DNA from: Pseudomonas sp. NC02
Lineage (GTDB): Bacteria > Pseudomonadota > Gammaproteobacteria > Pseudomonadales > Pseudomonadaceae
DNA: 64,000 nucleotides
Direction: 5' to 3'
NCBI RefSeq assembly: GCF_002874965.1
Contig: NZ_CP025624.1
Location: 6,448,001-6,512,000, forward strand
Each line of letters begins with the position of its first letter. Within the stretch, counting starts at the first letter, position 1. Under the pieces are notes generated by a model. That model was given only the letters and a program-made list of their open reading frames with translations, searched no databases and was not told the origin of the DNA. A program made the translations under genes and the position numbers. Below are positions 25,616 to 33,707 of this stretch, piece by piece.

Positions 25616-26023
25616 TCAGTGTGCTTGTTCTACTGCGGCGAAGCCCGGTACATAGGCCTTGATCACGCTCAGCAGTTCTTCCTTGCTGAAAGGCTTGGTC
25701 AAAAACTGATCAGAGCCGACGATGCGCCCCTTGGCCTTGTCGAACAGACCATCTTTGGAGGACAGCATGATTACCGGGATCGACTTGAACGCCGGGTTGT
25801 TCTTCACCAGCGCGCAGGTCTGATAGCCATCCAGGCGCGGCATCATGATGTCGACAAAGATAATGTGTGGATGATGGTCAACAATCTTGGCCAGGGCATC
25901 GAAACCGTCGATGGCCGTGATGACGTCGCACCCTACGTTCTTCAACAGTGTTTCGGCCGTGCGGCGAATCGTTTTCGAATCGTCGATCACCATCACTTTC
26001 AAGGCGTTGGAATGCTGTTCCAT
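25616..26023 (-). CDS. pilG: single-domain response regulator PilG
   Basis: A 135-residue CheY-like output protein that promotes pilus extension and cAMP signalling in P. aeruginosa. It shows the acidic pair in VIDDSKTIRRT (Asp14, Asp15), phospho-acceptor Asp58 in IFVDIMMPRLDGY, and the conserved lysine in FLTKPF. It is the first gene of the pil-chp operon. The 239-bp space before gshB must hold divergent promoters. Confidence 0.95.
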   Translation of the reverse strand: MEQHSNALKVMVIDDSKTIRRTAETLLKNVGCDVITAIDGFDALAKIVDHHPHIIFVDIMMPRLDGYQTCALVKNNPAFKSIPVIMLSSKDGLFDKAKGRIVGSDQFLTKPFSKEELLSVIKAYVPGFAAVEQAH

Positions 26024-26262
26024 ATCTGCTCTACCATCGCCACAGCGAATAGGTTTTCGGTGTGTACTGCCTGATGTTGCACAGGACGAGCGCCAAAAGC
26101 CTCGGAATTCAAGGGCTGATGTGCCATGGCAGCCTTTTTAGCACAGTCTCAGAACGCAATCTATCGGCCGACCCGCGTGGTGGTTTTTCCTTGACCCACA
26201 ACAGCCGCAGCGCCACTCTGACGCCACTTTTATGCGCCCTTATTTGCTAGAGGAAATCCCCC
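26024..26262. promoter_or_regulatory. divergent pilG / gshB intergenic region
   Basis: Promoters for the pil-chp operon (leftward) and gshB (rightward) must lie here because both transcription units start from this gap. I could not place convincing -35/-10 pairs. AGAGGAAAT precedes the gshB start. No repeat or gene is seen. Confidence 0.5.
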
Positions 26263-27216
26263 ATGAGCGTTCGCGTCGGCATTGTCATGGACCCTATCGC
26301 CAGCATTTCCTATAAAAAGGACAGCTCGCTGGCCATGCTGCTGGCCGCCCAGGCCCGCGGCTGGAGCCTGTTCTATATGGAGCAGCCGGACCTTTACCAG
26401 GGCGACGGTGAAGCGCGGGCGCGGATGCGTCCCCTGCAGGTGTTTGCCAACCCCGAGAAGTGGTTCGAGCTGCAAGACGAAATCGACAGCCCCCTGAGCG
26501 ACCTCGACGTGATCCTGATGCGCAAGGATCCGCCGTTCGACATGGAGTTCGTCTACTCCACCTACCTGCTGGAGCAGGCCGAGCGCGCGGGCGTGCTGAT
26601 CGTCAACAAGCCCCAGAGCCTGCGCGACTGCAATGAAAAGCTGTTCGCCACGCTGTTCCCGCAATGCACGCCGCCGACCGTGGTCAGCCGCCGCGCCGAT
26701 GTGCTGCGTGAATTCGCCGCCAAGCACGGCGATGTGATCCTCAAGCCGCTGGACGGCATGGGCGGCACCTCGATCTTCCGCCACCGTGCCGGCGACCCGA
26801 ACCTGTCGGTGATCCTGGAGACCCTGACTGCGCTGGGCACCCAGCAGATCATGGGCCAGGCCTACATTCCGGCGATCAAGGACGGCGACAAGCGCATCCT
26901 GATGATCGACGGCGAGCCGGTGCCTTACTGCCTGGCGCGCATTCCGGCCGCCGGCGAGACCCGCGGCAACCTGGCCGCCGGTGGCCGGGGTGAAGCCCGC
27001 CCGCTGACGGACAAGGATCGCTGGATTGCAGCCCAAGTCGGCCCGACCCTGCGCGAAAAAGGCTTGCTGTTCGTAGGCCTGGACGTAATCGGCGAGAACC
27101 TCACCGAAATCAACGTCACCAGCCCGACCTGTATTCGCGAGATCGACAACGCATTTGGCACGAACATCGGCGAAATGCTGATGGCTGCGATTGCCGCCAA
27201 GCTACAAGCCAAGTGA
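26263..27216 (+). CDS. gshB: glutathione synthetase
   Basis: An ATP-grasp enzyme that joins gamma-glutamylcysteine and glycine to make glutathione in the cytoplasm. The 317-residue protein has the usual length and motifs: MDPIASISYKKDSSLAML at the start, KPLDGMGGTSIFR in the ATP-grasp core, RGNLAAGGRGEARPLT and the C-terminal GLDVIGENLTEINVTSPT. A good Shine-Dalgarno (AGAGGAAAT) precedes the ATG. Its place between pilG and a tonB gene is the normal Pseudomonas order. Confidence 0.97.
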   Translation: MSVRVGIVMDPIASISYKKDSSLAMLLAAQARGWSLFYMEQPDLYQGDGEARARMRPLQVFANPEKWFELQDEIDSPLSDLDVILMRKDPPFDMEFVYSTYLLEQAERAGVLIVNKPQSLRDCNEKLFATLFPQCTPPTVVSRRADVLREFAAKHGDVILKPLDGMGGTSIFRHRAGDPNLSVILETLTALGTQQIMGQAYIPAIKDGDKRILMIDGEPVPYCLARIPAAGETRGNLAAGGRGEARPLTDKDRWIAAQVGPTLREKGLLFVGLDVIGENLTEINVTSPTCIREIDNAFGTNIGEMLMAAIAAKLQAK

Positions 27217-27293
27217 CATAGAACAGCCGGACACAAACCAACATTGCGTTATCATGCGCCACCTGTGAAACGCGCGATGTTGGTTTTCTTGTC

Positions 27294-28193
27294 ATGACGC
27301 TCCCGTCCGATCTGCCCCCCGAACTCTCCCACAGCGGCGTGCGCCCGGCTGATCGGCTCGGATTTACCCTGTTTCTGGCGGCGTTGATTCACCTGGCGCT
27401 GATCCTCGGCCTGGGCTTCACCTTTGCCGAACCCAAGCAGATCACAAAGACCCTGGAAATCACCCTCGCCACGTTCAAAAGCGAAAAGAAGCCCGAAAAG
27501 GCCGACTTTCTCGCCCAGGACAATCAGCAAGGCAGCGGCACCCTCGACAAGAAGGCCGTGCCCAAGACCACTGAAGTCGCGCCATTCCAGGACAACAAGG
27601 TCAATAAGGTCACGCCACCGCCGGCGCCCAAGCCGGAGGTGAAACAGGCCGCACCCAAGGCGGCGGTCACCACCGTGGCGCCCAAGCCGCAAAAAGCCCC
27701 GACCCAGCGCGAAAAGGCCAAGACCGAACCCACGCCTGCCCCGCCTGCCCCGACTTTTGACAGCTCGCAACTCTCCAGTGAGATCTCCAGCCTGGAAGCC
27801 GAACTGGCCCACGAACAACAGCTGTACGCCAAGCGCCCGCGGATCTACCGCCTCAACGCCGCCTCCACCATGCGCGACAAAGGCGCCTGGTATAAGGATG
27901 AGTGGCGCAAGAAGGTCGAGCGCATCGGCAACCTGAACTACCCGGACGAAGCCCGTCGCCAGCAAATCTACGGCAATTTGCGACTGCTGGTGTCGATCAA
28001 CCGCGACGGCACCTTGTACGAGGTGCAGGTGCTGGAGTCCTCCGGCCAACCGCTGCTGGACCAGGCAGCGCAACGCATCGTGCGCCTGGCGGCGCCTTTT
28101 GCGCCGTTTACCGGAGACCTGAACGACATCGATCGCCTGGAAATCATTCGCACCTGGCGCTTTGCCAAGGGTGATCGGCTGTCGAGCAATTGA
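27294..28193 (+). CDS. TonB-family energy transducer
   Basis: A 299-residue TonB-like protein. One membrane anchor (residues 22-44, LGFTLFLAALIHLALILGLG) is followed by a Lys/Pro/Ala-rich periplasmic spacer (PPPAPKPEVKQ, APKPQKAPTQREKAK). A C-terminal TonB domain comes last (NLNYPDEARRQQIYGNLRLL then VQVLESSGQPLLDQAAQRIV). By position it corresponds to the P. aeruginosa tonB3, which is linked to twitching motility rather than iron uptake. No exbBD genes are adjacent. The correspondence is from remembered synteny. Confidence 0.9.
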   Translation: MTLPSDLPPELSHSGVRPADRLGFTLFLAALIHLALILGLGFTFAEPKQITKTLEITLATFKSEKKPEKADFLAQDNQQGSGTLDKKAVPKTTEVAPFQDNKVNKVTPPPAPKPEVKQAAPKAAVTTVAPKPQKAPTQREKAKTEPTPAPPAPTFDSSQLSSEISSLEAELAHEQQLYAKRPRIYRLNAASTMRDKGAWYKDEWRKKVERIGNLNYPDEARRQQIYGNLRLLVSINRDGTLYEVQVLESSGQPLLDQAAQRIVRLAAPFAPFTGDLNDIDRLEIIRTWRFAKGDRLSSN

Positions 28194-28260
28194 TGCTGGC
28201 GGTGATTTCCTGCGCATCCTCAGCTTGTCAGTTCGCCCCTCCAACGCCACACTAGCGGAC

Positions 28261-28830
28261 ATGAAAAATGTCAGCCCGACCTACCTCAAGCACCAATTCC
28301 TGATCGCCATGCCCCATATGGCCGACCCGAACTTTGCGCAGACCTTGACCTACATCGTCGAGCACACCGCCAATGGTGCGATGGGGTTGGTGGTCAACCG
28401 CCCGCAAGACCTGAACCTGGCCGATATCCTCGAGCAACTGCGCCCGGACATCGACCCACCCGCCAGCTGCCAGCACGTACCGATCTACATCGGCGGGCCG
28501 GTGCAGACGGACCGGGGTTTTGTGCTGCACCCCACCGGGCCGAAATTCCAGGCGACCGTGGACCTTGAAGGGTTGTCCCTGTCCACGTCCCAGGACGTCC
28601 TGTTCGCGATTGCCGACGGCGTAGGGCCTGATCAAAGTGTGATCACCCTCGGCTACGCCGGCTGGGAAGCCGGGCAACTGGAGGCGGAGCTGGCGAGCAA
28701 TGCCTGGCTGACCTGCCCGTTCGATGCCGACATCCTGTTCAACACCCCCAGCAAACTGCGCCTGGAAGCGGCCGCCGCCAAGCTGCGGATCAACCTCAGC
28801 CTGCTGACCAGCCAGGCGGGGCACGCCTGA
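28261..28830 (+). CDS. YqgE/AlgH family protein
   Basis: A 189-residue conserved protein with the DUF179 signature: FLIAMPHMADPNFAQTLTYI at the start, NGAMGLVVNRP, then PIYIGGPVQTDRGFVLH. The C-terminal half keeps GYAGWEAGQLEAEL and NAWL. Its function is not settled; in Pseudomonas it has been named algH for an effect on alginate. I chose the ATG at 28261 because the family begins there; the longer frame overlaps tonB. It overlaps ruvX by one base (TGATG). Confidence 0.93.
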   Translation: MKNVSPTYLKHQFLIAMPHMADPNFAQTLTYIVEHTANGAMGLVVNRPQDLNLADILEQLRPDIDPPASCQHVPIYIGGPVQTDRGFVLHPTGPKFQATVDLEGLSLSTSQDVLFAIADGVGPDQSVITLGYAGWEAGQLEAELASNAWLTCPFDADILFNTPSKLRLEAAAAKLRINLSLLTSQAGHA

Positions 28831-29267
28831 TGGCCTTGCGTCTGATCCTCGGTTTCGACTACGGCACCAAACAGATCGGCGTCGCCGTCGGCCAGGTGAT
28901 TACCGGCCAGGCCCGCGAGCTGTGCACCCTGAAGGCCCAGAACGGCGTGCCGGACTGGAACCAGGTCGAAGCCCTGATCAAGGAGTGGAAGCCCGACGCC
29001 GTGGTGGTCGGCCTGCCGCTGAACATGGACGGCACCCCGAGCGAGATGTGCCTGCGGGCCGAAAAGTTCGCCCGCCGCCTGAACGGCCGCTACAACCTGC
29101 CCTTCTATACCCACGACGAACGCCTGACCACGTTCGAAGCCAAGGGCGAGCGCCGTGACCGTGGCGGGCAGAAAGGCAGTTACCGCGACAACCCGGTGGA
29201 TGCCATCGCCGCGGCCCTGCTGTTGCAGGGCTGGCTGGATGAAAACACCGCTTTATTTGAATCCTGA
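28830..29267 (+). CDS. ruvX: RuvX/YqgF Holliday-junction resolvase-like nuclease
   Basis: A 145-residue RNase-H-fold protein of the YqgF family, implicated in pre-16S rRNA 5'-end processing and possibly Holliday-junction resolution. Motifs: LGFDYGTKQIGVAVG (catalytic Asp), VVVGLPLNMDGT, YTHDERLTTFEA (catalytic Glu) and NPVDAIAAALLLQGWL (final Asp). It is translationally coupled to yqgE and followed by a terminator-like hairpin. Confidence 0.95.
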   Translation: MALRLILGFDYGTKQIGVAVGQVITGQARELCTLKAQNGVPDWNQVEALIKEWKPDAVVVGLPLNMDGTPSEMCLRAEKFARRLNGRYNLPFYTHDERLTTFEAKGERRDRGGQKGSYRDNPVDAIAAALLLQGWLDENTALFES

Positions 29268-29269
29268 CT

Positions 29270-29292
29270 GACGCGGCTTGCCGCGTCTTCTT
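29270..29292 (+). terminator. intrinsic terminator between ruvX and pyrR
   Basis: GACGCGG and CCGCGTC form a 7-bp GC-rich stem around a CTTG loop, followed by TTCTT. It starts just 3 bp after the ruvX stop codon. It would separate the gshB-ruvX run from the pyr genes. Confidence 0.65.
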
Positions 29293-29339
29293 ACGTTTGA
29301 GCCCGGACCTTGCCTGCGCGAGGCCTAGAAGGAGCACCC

Positions 29340-29846
29340 ATGAGCCTGCCCAATCCCGCCGACCTGATCAGCCAGATGGCGATCCGCCTCAAGGCGCACC
29401 TGGAACACCGTGCCATCAGCGAGCCGCGCTTTATCGGCATCCGCACCGGTGGCGTGTGGGTGGCCCAGGCGCTGCTGGAAGAACTGGGCAGCGACTCGCC
29501 CCTGGGCACCCTGGACGTGTCTTTCTATCGTGACGACTTCAGCCAGAACGGCCTGCACCCGCAAGTGCGCCCCTCGGCCCTGCCCTTCGAGATCGAAGGC
29601 CAGCACCTGGTGCTGATCGATGACGTGCTGATGAGCGGTCGCACCATACGTGCCGCGATGAACGAACTGTTCGACTACGGCCGCCCGGCCAGCGTGACCC
29701 TGGTCTGCCTGCTGGACCTGGACGCCGGCGAATTGCCGATCAGCCCGGACGTGGTCGGCGCCACCCTGTCCCTGGAAGCCCACCAGCGGGTAAAATTGTC
29801 CGGTCCCACGCCGCTCGAACTCGAACTGCAAGACCTTGCCCTTTAA
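29340..29846 (+). CDS. pyrR: PyrR bifunctional pyrimidine regulator / uracil phosphoribosyltransferase
   Basis: A 168-residue type I phosphoribosyltransferase with the PRPP loop [16 protein letters not shown] in the middle. The family regulates pyrimidine genes in some bacteria and salvages uracil. I chose the ATG at 29340, preceded by AAGGAG, which gives the usual length. It is the first gene of pyrR-pyrB-pyrC'. No Bacillus-type anti-antiterminator was recognised upstream. Confidence 0.93.
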   Translation: MSLPNPADLISQMAIRLKAHLEHRAISEPRFIGIRTGGVWVAQALLEELGSDSPLGTLDVSFYRDDFSQNGLHPQVRPSALPFEIEGQHLVLIDDVLMSGRTIRAAMNELFDYGRPASVTLVCLLDLDAGELPISPDVVGATLSLEAHQRVKLSGPTPLELELQDLAL

Positions 29847-29870
29847 ACCGCCTTGTAAAGAGTCCCCGCG

Positions 29871-30875
29871 ATGACGCCTCTAGATGCCAAGCGCCCGCTG
29901 CAGCTCAATGCTCAGGGCCAGCTGCAACACTTCCTGTCCCTCGACGGCTTGCCCCGCGAACTGCTCACCGAAATCCTCGACACGGCCGACTCGTTTCTCG
30001 AAGTCGGCGGCCGGGCGGTGAAGAAAGTCCCGTTGCTGCGCGGCAAGACCATCTGCAACGTGTTCTTCGAGAACTCGACCCGCACCCGCACCACCTTTGA
30101 ACTGGCGGCCCAACGCCTGTCGGCTGACGTGATCACGCTGAACGTGTCCACCTCGTCGGCGAGCAAGGGCGAAACCCTGCTCGACACCCTGCGCAACCTG
30201 GAAGCCATGGCCGCCGACATGTTCGTGGTGCGCCACGGCGATTCCGGTGCTGCGCACTTCATCGCCGAGCACGTGTGCCCGAATGTGGCGATCATCAACG
30301 GCGGCGACGGCCGTCACGCCCACCCGACCCAGGGCATGCTCGACATGCTGACCATCCGGCGGCACAAGGGCAGCTTTGAAAACCTCTCGGTGGCCATTGT
30401 CGGCGACATCCTGCACTCGCGGGTTGCACGCTCGAACATGCTGGCCCTGAAAACCCTGGGTTGCCCGGACATCCGCGTGATCGCCCCCAAGACCCTGCTG
30501 CCGATCGGTATCGAGCAGTACGGCGTGAAGGTCTACACCGACATGGCCGAAGGCCTGAAGGATGTGGACGTGGTGATCATGCTGCGCTTGCAGCGCGAGC
30601 GTATGGCGGGCGGCCTGCTGCCGAGCGAAGGCGAGTTCTATCGCCTGTTCGGCCTGACCACCGCACGCCTGGCCGGCGCCAAGCCGGACGCCATCGTGAT
30701 GCACCCGGGGCCAATCAACCGTGGCGTGGAGATTGAGTCGGCGGTGGCCGATGGCGCGCAGTCGGTGATTCTCAACCAGGTCACGTACGGCATCGCCATC
30801 CGCATGGCGGTGTTGTCCATGGCCATGAGCGGGCAAACCGCGCAACGTCAATTCGAGCAGGAGAACGCCCAGTGA
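29871..30875 (+). CDS. pyrB: aspartate carbamoyltransferase catalytic subunit
   Basis: Condenses carbamoyl phosphate with aspartate, the committed step of pyrimidine synthesis. The 334-residue protein has the carbamoyl phosphate motif STRTRTTFE (about residue 68), [12 protein letters not shown] and the C-terminal [14 protein letters not shown]. The N-terminal extension relative to E. coli PyrB is usual in Pseudomonas, where the enzyme is a dodecamer with the inactive PyrC'. The stop overlaps the GTG start of pyrC' (GTGA). Confidence 0.97.
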   Translation: MTPLDAKRPLQLNAQGQLQHFLSLDGLPRELLTEILDTADSFLEVGGRAVKKVPLLRGKTICNVFFENSTRTRTTFELAAQRLSADVITLNVSTSSASKGETLLDTLRNLEAMAADMFVVRHGDSGAAHFIAEHVCPNVAIINGGDGRHAHPTQGMLDMLTIRRHKGSFENLSVAIVGDILHSRVARSNMLALKTLGCPDIRVIAPKTLLPIGIEQYGVKVYTDMAEGLKDVDVVIMLRLQRERMAGGLLPSEGEFYRLFGLTTARLAGAKPDAIVMHPGPINRGVEIESAVADGAQSVILNQVTYGIAIRMAVLSMAMSGQTAQRQFEQENAQ

Positions 30876-32143
30876 AGCTCAGCATTCTCGGCGCCCGAGT
30901 CATCGATCCGGCCAGCGGCCTGGATCAAGTCACCGATCTACACCTGGAAGCCGGCAAGATCATTGCCATCGGCGCCGCACCCGCAGGCTTCAGCGCCAGC
31001 GAAACTATCGACGCCAAAGGCCTGATCGCCGCGCCTGGCCTGGTTGACCTGAACGTCGCCCTGCGTGAGCCGGGCTACAGCCGCAAGGGCAACATCACCA
31101 GCGAAACCCGCGCCGCCGCTGCCGGTGGCGTGACCAGCCTGTGCTGCCCGCCCCACACCAAACCGGTGCTGGACACCTCGGCGGTGACCGAACTGATCCT
31201 CGACCGCGCCCGCGAAGCCGGCAACTGCAAAGTGTTCCCCATCGGCGCCCTGAGCAAAGGCCTGGACGGCGAACAACTGGCCGAGCTGATCGCCCTGCGC
31301 GACGCAGGCTGCGTGGCCTTCGGCAACGGCCTGGAGAGCTTTCGCAGCACCCGCACCCTGTGCCGTGCGCTGGAATATGCGGCGACTTTCGACCTGACCG
31401 TGATTTTCCACTCCCAGGACCGTGACCTGGCCGAAGGCGGCCTGGCCCACGAAGGCGCCACCGCGAGCTTCCTCGGCCTGCCGGGCATCCCGGAAACCGC
31501 CGAGACCGTGGCCCTGGCCCGCGACCTGCTGCTGGTGGAACAAAGCGGCGTACGCGCGCACTTCAGCCAGCTGACCAGCGCTCGCGGCGTGGCCCTGATC
31601 GCTCAGGCCCAAGCCCGCGGATTGCCGGTGACGGCGGATGTGGCGCTGTATCAGCTGATTCTGACGGATGAGGCGCTGATCGACTTCTCCAGCCTGTATC
31701 ACGTGCAGCCGCCACTGCGTACCCGCGCTGACCGTGACGGTTTGCGGGCGGCGGTGAAGTCCGGGGTGGTTTCGGCGATTTCCAGCCATCACCAACCCCA
31801 CGAGCGGGATGCCAAGCTGGCGCCGTTCGGCGCGACGGAGCCAGGCATCAGCAGCGTCGAGCTGTTGCTGCCGCTGGCAATGACGTTGGTGGAAGATGGT
31901 TTGCTGGACCTGCCGACCCTGCTGGCGCGTCTCAGTGCAGGCCCTGCCGAGGCGCTGCGCCTGCCGGCGGGCAAGCTGGCGGTGGGTTCGGCGGCGGACC
32001 TGGTGCTGTTTGATCCGGCCAGCTCCACGATTGCCGGGGAACACTGGCTGTCCAAGGGTGAAAACTGCCCATTCATCGGCCATAGCCTGCCGGCGACTGT
32101 GCGGTACACGCTGGTGGATGGGCGGATCAGCTACCAGGCTTAA
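30872..32143 (+). CDS. pyrC': inactive dihydroorotase-like subunit of the ATCase complex (PyrC')
   Basis: A 423-residue dihydroorotase homologue that has lost catalysis and serves as a structural partner of PyrB. The metal-binding H-x-H of active enzymes is replaced: the motif reads [12 protein letters not shown] (about residues 49-60) instead of DxHxHLRxPG. The rest of the amidohydrolase fold is intact ([17 protein letters not shown], and [14 protein letters not shown] near the end). It starts with GTG, overlapping the pyrB stop by four bases. A true pyrC must be elsewhere. Confidence 0.95.
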   Translation: MKLSILGARVIDPASGLDQVTDLHLEAGKIIAIGAAPAGFSASETIDAKGLIAAPGLVDLNVALREPGYSRKGNITSETRAAAAGGVTSLCCPPHTKPVLDTSAVTELILDRAREAGNCKVFPIGALSKGLDGEQLAELIALRDAGCVAFGNGLESFRSTRTLCRALEYAATFDLTVIFHSQDRDLAEGGLAHEGATASFLGLPGIPETAETVALARDLLLVEQSGVRAHFSQLTSARGVALIAQAQARGLPVTADVALYQLILTDEALIDFSSLYHVQPPLRTRADRDGLRAAVKSGVVSAISSHHQPHERDAKLAPFGATEPGISSVELLLPLAMTLVEDGLLDLPTLLARLSAGPAEALRLPAGKLAVGSAADLVLFDPASSTIAGEHWLSKGENCPFIGHSLPATVRYTLVDGRISYQA

Positions 32144-32168
32144 ATCCGGTCCGGAGTGGGCACAGTAA

Positions 32169-32261
32169 ATGTGGGAGCGGGCTTGCTCGCGAAAGCGCTG
32201 GGTCAGTCAATAGAGATGTCGACTGACACATCGCATTCGCGAGCAAGCCCGCTCCCACATT
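32169..32261. repeat. paired REP palindrome (REPIN), common class
   Basis: Inverted arms ATGTGGGAGCGGGCTTGCTC and its complement between the convergent pyrC' and TM2-protein genes. Confidence 0.85.
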
Positions 32262-32277
32262 TGGATCTTCACAAATC

Positions 32278-32706
32278 TTAACGGCCGCCGTTGCGCTCGG
32301 CATTGCGGATCGAAATCTGCGTATTCAGCGTCCAGAAGTCATACAGCACCCCGATCAGGAACAAGCCCCCGGTCAGCAGGTAAATGATCCCGCTGATCCA
32401 TTTGCCCTGATACATGCGGTGCAAACCGAACACACCCAGGAACGCCAACAGAATCCAGGCCACGTTGTACTCGATCGGCCCGGCGGTAAATCGCAGGTCC
32501 GCTTCGCGGTCCATTGCCGGAATCAGGAACAAGTCGATCAACCAGCCAATCCCGAACAAACCGAAGGTGAAAAACCAGATCGTCCCGGTCACCGGCTTGC
32601 CGTAATAAAAGCGGTGAGCACCGGTAAAACCGAAAATCCAAAGCAGGTAGCCGATCACCTTGCTGTGGGTGTCTTGTTGCGAAACATCCTGTCGATAGGT
32701 GTTCAT
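32278..32706 (-). CDS. tandem TM2-domain membrane protein
   Basis: A 142-residue inner-membrane protein with two copies of the TM2 motif: GYLLWIFGFTGAHRFYYGKP at about residues 19-38 and AFLGVFGLHRMYQGKWISGI at about 88-107. Each repeat has two membrane helices joined by a short turn. TM2 proteins lack a settled function in bacteria. It stands alone, divergent from an NlpC/P60 hydrolase gene. The tandem arrangement is clear from the sequence; the role is not. Confidence 0.85.
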   Translation of the reverse strand: MNTYRQDVSQQDTHSKVIGYLLWIFGFTGAHRFYYGKPVTGTIWFFTFGLFGIGWLIDLFLIPAMDREADLRFTAGPIEYNVAWILLAFLGVFGLHRMYQGKWISGIIYLLTGGLFLIGVLYDFWTLNTQISIRNAERNGGR

Positions 32707-32896
32707 GGAGTACCTCTTTAGCCTCGATAGATAAATATTTCTGGTTTCTTTGTGACTTTTTTACGGGCGCCCGACATGCGGCAAATGGTATCTTCGCTTC
32801 CCTCAAAGCCTTATACCGCCTGACTTGTGTAGGACAATCGCGGCAATTCGTCACGGTTTTCCTGAATTTGACCCCAGGGTTCAGTCGACAAACGGC

Positions 32897-32924
32897 CTTA
32901 GCACGACACAAAAAGCTGTTATAA
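32897..32924 (+). promoter_or_regulatory. candidate sigma-70 promoter for the NlpC/P60 gene
   Basis: TTAGCA (32897-32902) and TATAAA (32919-32924) are 16 bases apart and end 32 bp before the start codon. The -10 is good and the -35 weak. Confidence 0.35.
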
Positions 32925-32956
32925 AGTTGCGCGCAAACCAAAAAGAGCCACGCCTA

Positions 32957-33592
32957 ATGCGACCATTTTTCAAGACATGGCTAACCATTTGCCTATTAAT
33001 GCCACTGGCCGCCCACGCCACCAATCGTGAGCAACGACTTCCCAACGTTAACGGTTTCACCCCTAAAGTTCACGCCACCACCAGCTCCGCCAAATCGGTA
33101 AAGCTGACCGTGAAGCGCCCGACTCAACTGAGCAAGGCCCACGGTAATGCAGCGCCAGGGCTGATGGCCGTCAACACCAAGCAAAGCAGCAACGTCCTCA
33201 GCCGTGCCGTCAACGTGCTCGGTACTCCTTATCGTTGGGGCGGCAGCAGCCCAAGTAAAGGGTTCGACTGCAGTGGTTTGGTGAAATATGCGTTTAACGA
33301 CGTAAAAGCCGTGGATTTGCCGCGCACTTCCAACGCCATGGCCGCCGGCCACGGGCTGAAGGTTGAGCGCAAGGATTTGAAACCGGGTGACCTGCTGTTC
33401 TTCAAACTGAAGAGCCGCCAGGTGAACCACGTTGCCATCTACCTGGGCAACGACCGTTTCATCCACGCACCGCGTCGTGGCAAGTCCGTGAGCATCGATA
33501 CGCTGAAGAAGCCGTTCTGGGACAAGAACTACGTGATTGCCAAGCGTGTCCTGCCTAAAGAACAGAACAACCTGCGGATTGTGCAGCGCTGA
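32957..33592 (+). CDS. secreted NlpC/P60 (C40) peptidoglycan hydrolase
   Basis: A 211-residue murein endopeptidase-like protein. A signal peptide (FFKTWLTICLLMPLAAHA, cleavage about residue 21) precedes a low-complexity linker and an NlpC/P60 domain from about residue 82. The catalytic triad is visible as Cys105 in GFDCSGLV, His158 in VNHVAIYLG, and a third polar residue near FIHAPRRG. It would cut stem-peptide links in the periplasm. I chose the ATG at 32957 since only it puts the signal peptide at the N-terminus. Confidence 0.88.
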   Translation: MRPFFKTWLTICLLMPLAAHATNREQRLPNVNGFTPKVHATTSSAKSVKLTVKRPTQLSKAHGNAAPGLMAVNTKQSSNVLSRAVNVLGTPYRWGGSSPSKGFDCSGLVKYAFNDVKAVDLPRTSNAMAAGHGLKVERKDLKPGDLLFFKLKSRQVNHVAIYLGNDRFIHAPRRGKSVSIDTLKKPFWDKNYVIAKRVLPKEQNNLRIVQR

Positions 33593-33594
33593 TT

Positions 33595-33701
33595 GATCGT
33601 TCCCACGCTCTGCGTGGGAATGCCTCACTGGACGCTCCGCGTCCGCTCCTGTGACGCAGAGCGTCACGGGCTGCGTTCCCACGCGGAGCGTGGGAACGAT
33701 C
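33595..33701. repeat. GATCGTTCCCACGC palindromic repeat, copy 2
   Basis: The same inverted ends as the copy at 15974-16109 (GATCGTTCCCACGCTCTGCG and its complement), with nested GACGCTCCGCGTC-type and GACGCAGAGCGTC-type inner palindromes. It lies between the convergent NlpC/P60 and pilT genes. Confidence 0.8.
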
Positions 33702-33707
33702 ATGATC

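Noticed and set aside
29280..29340. A PyrR-type attenuator before pyrR
   Set aside because: The only hairpin starts 3 bp after ruvX and looks like an ordinary terminator; no competing antiterminator or PyrR-binding loop was recognised.
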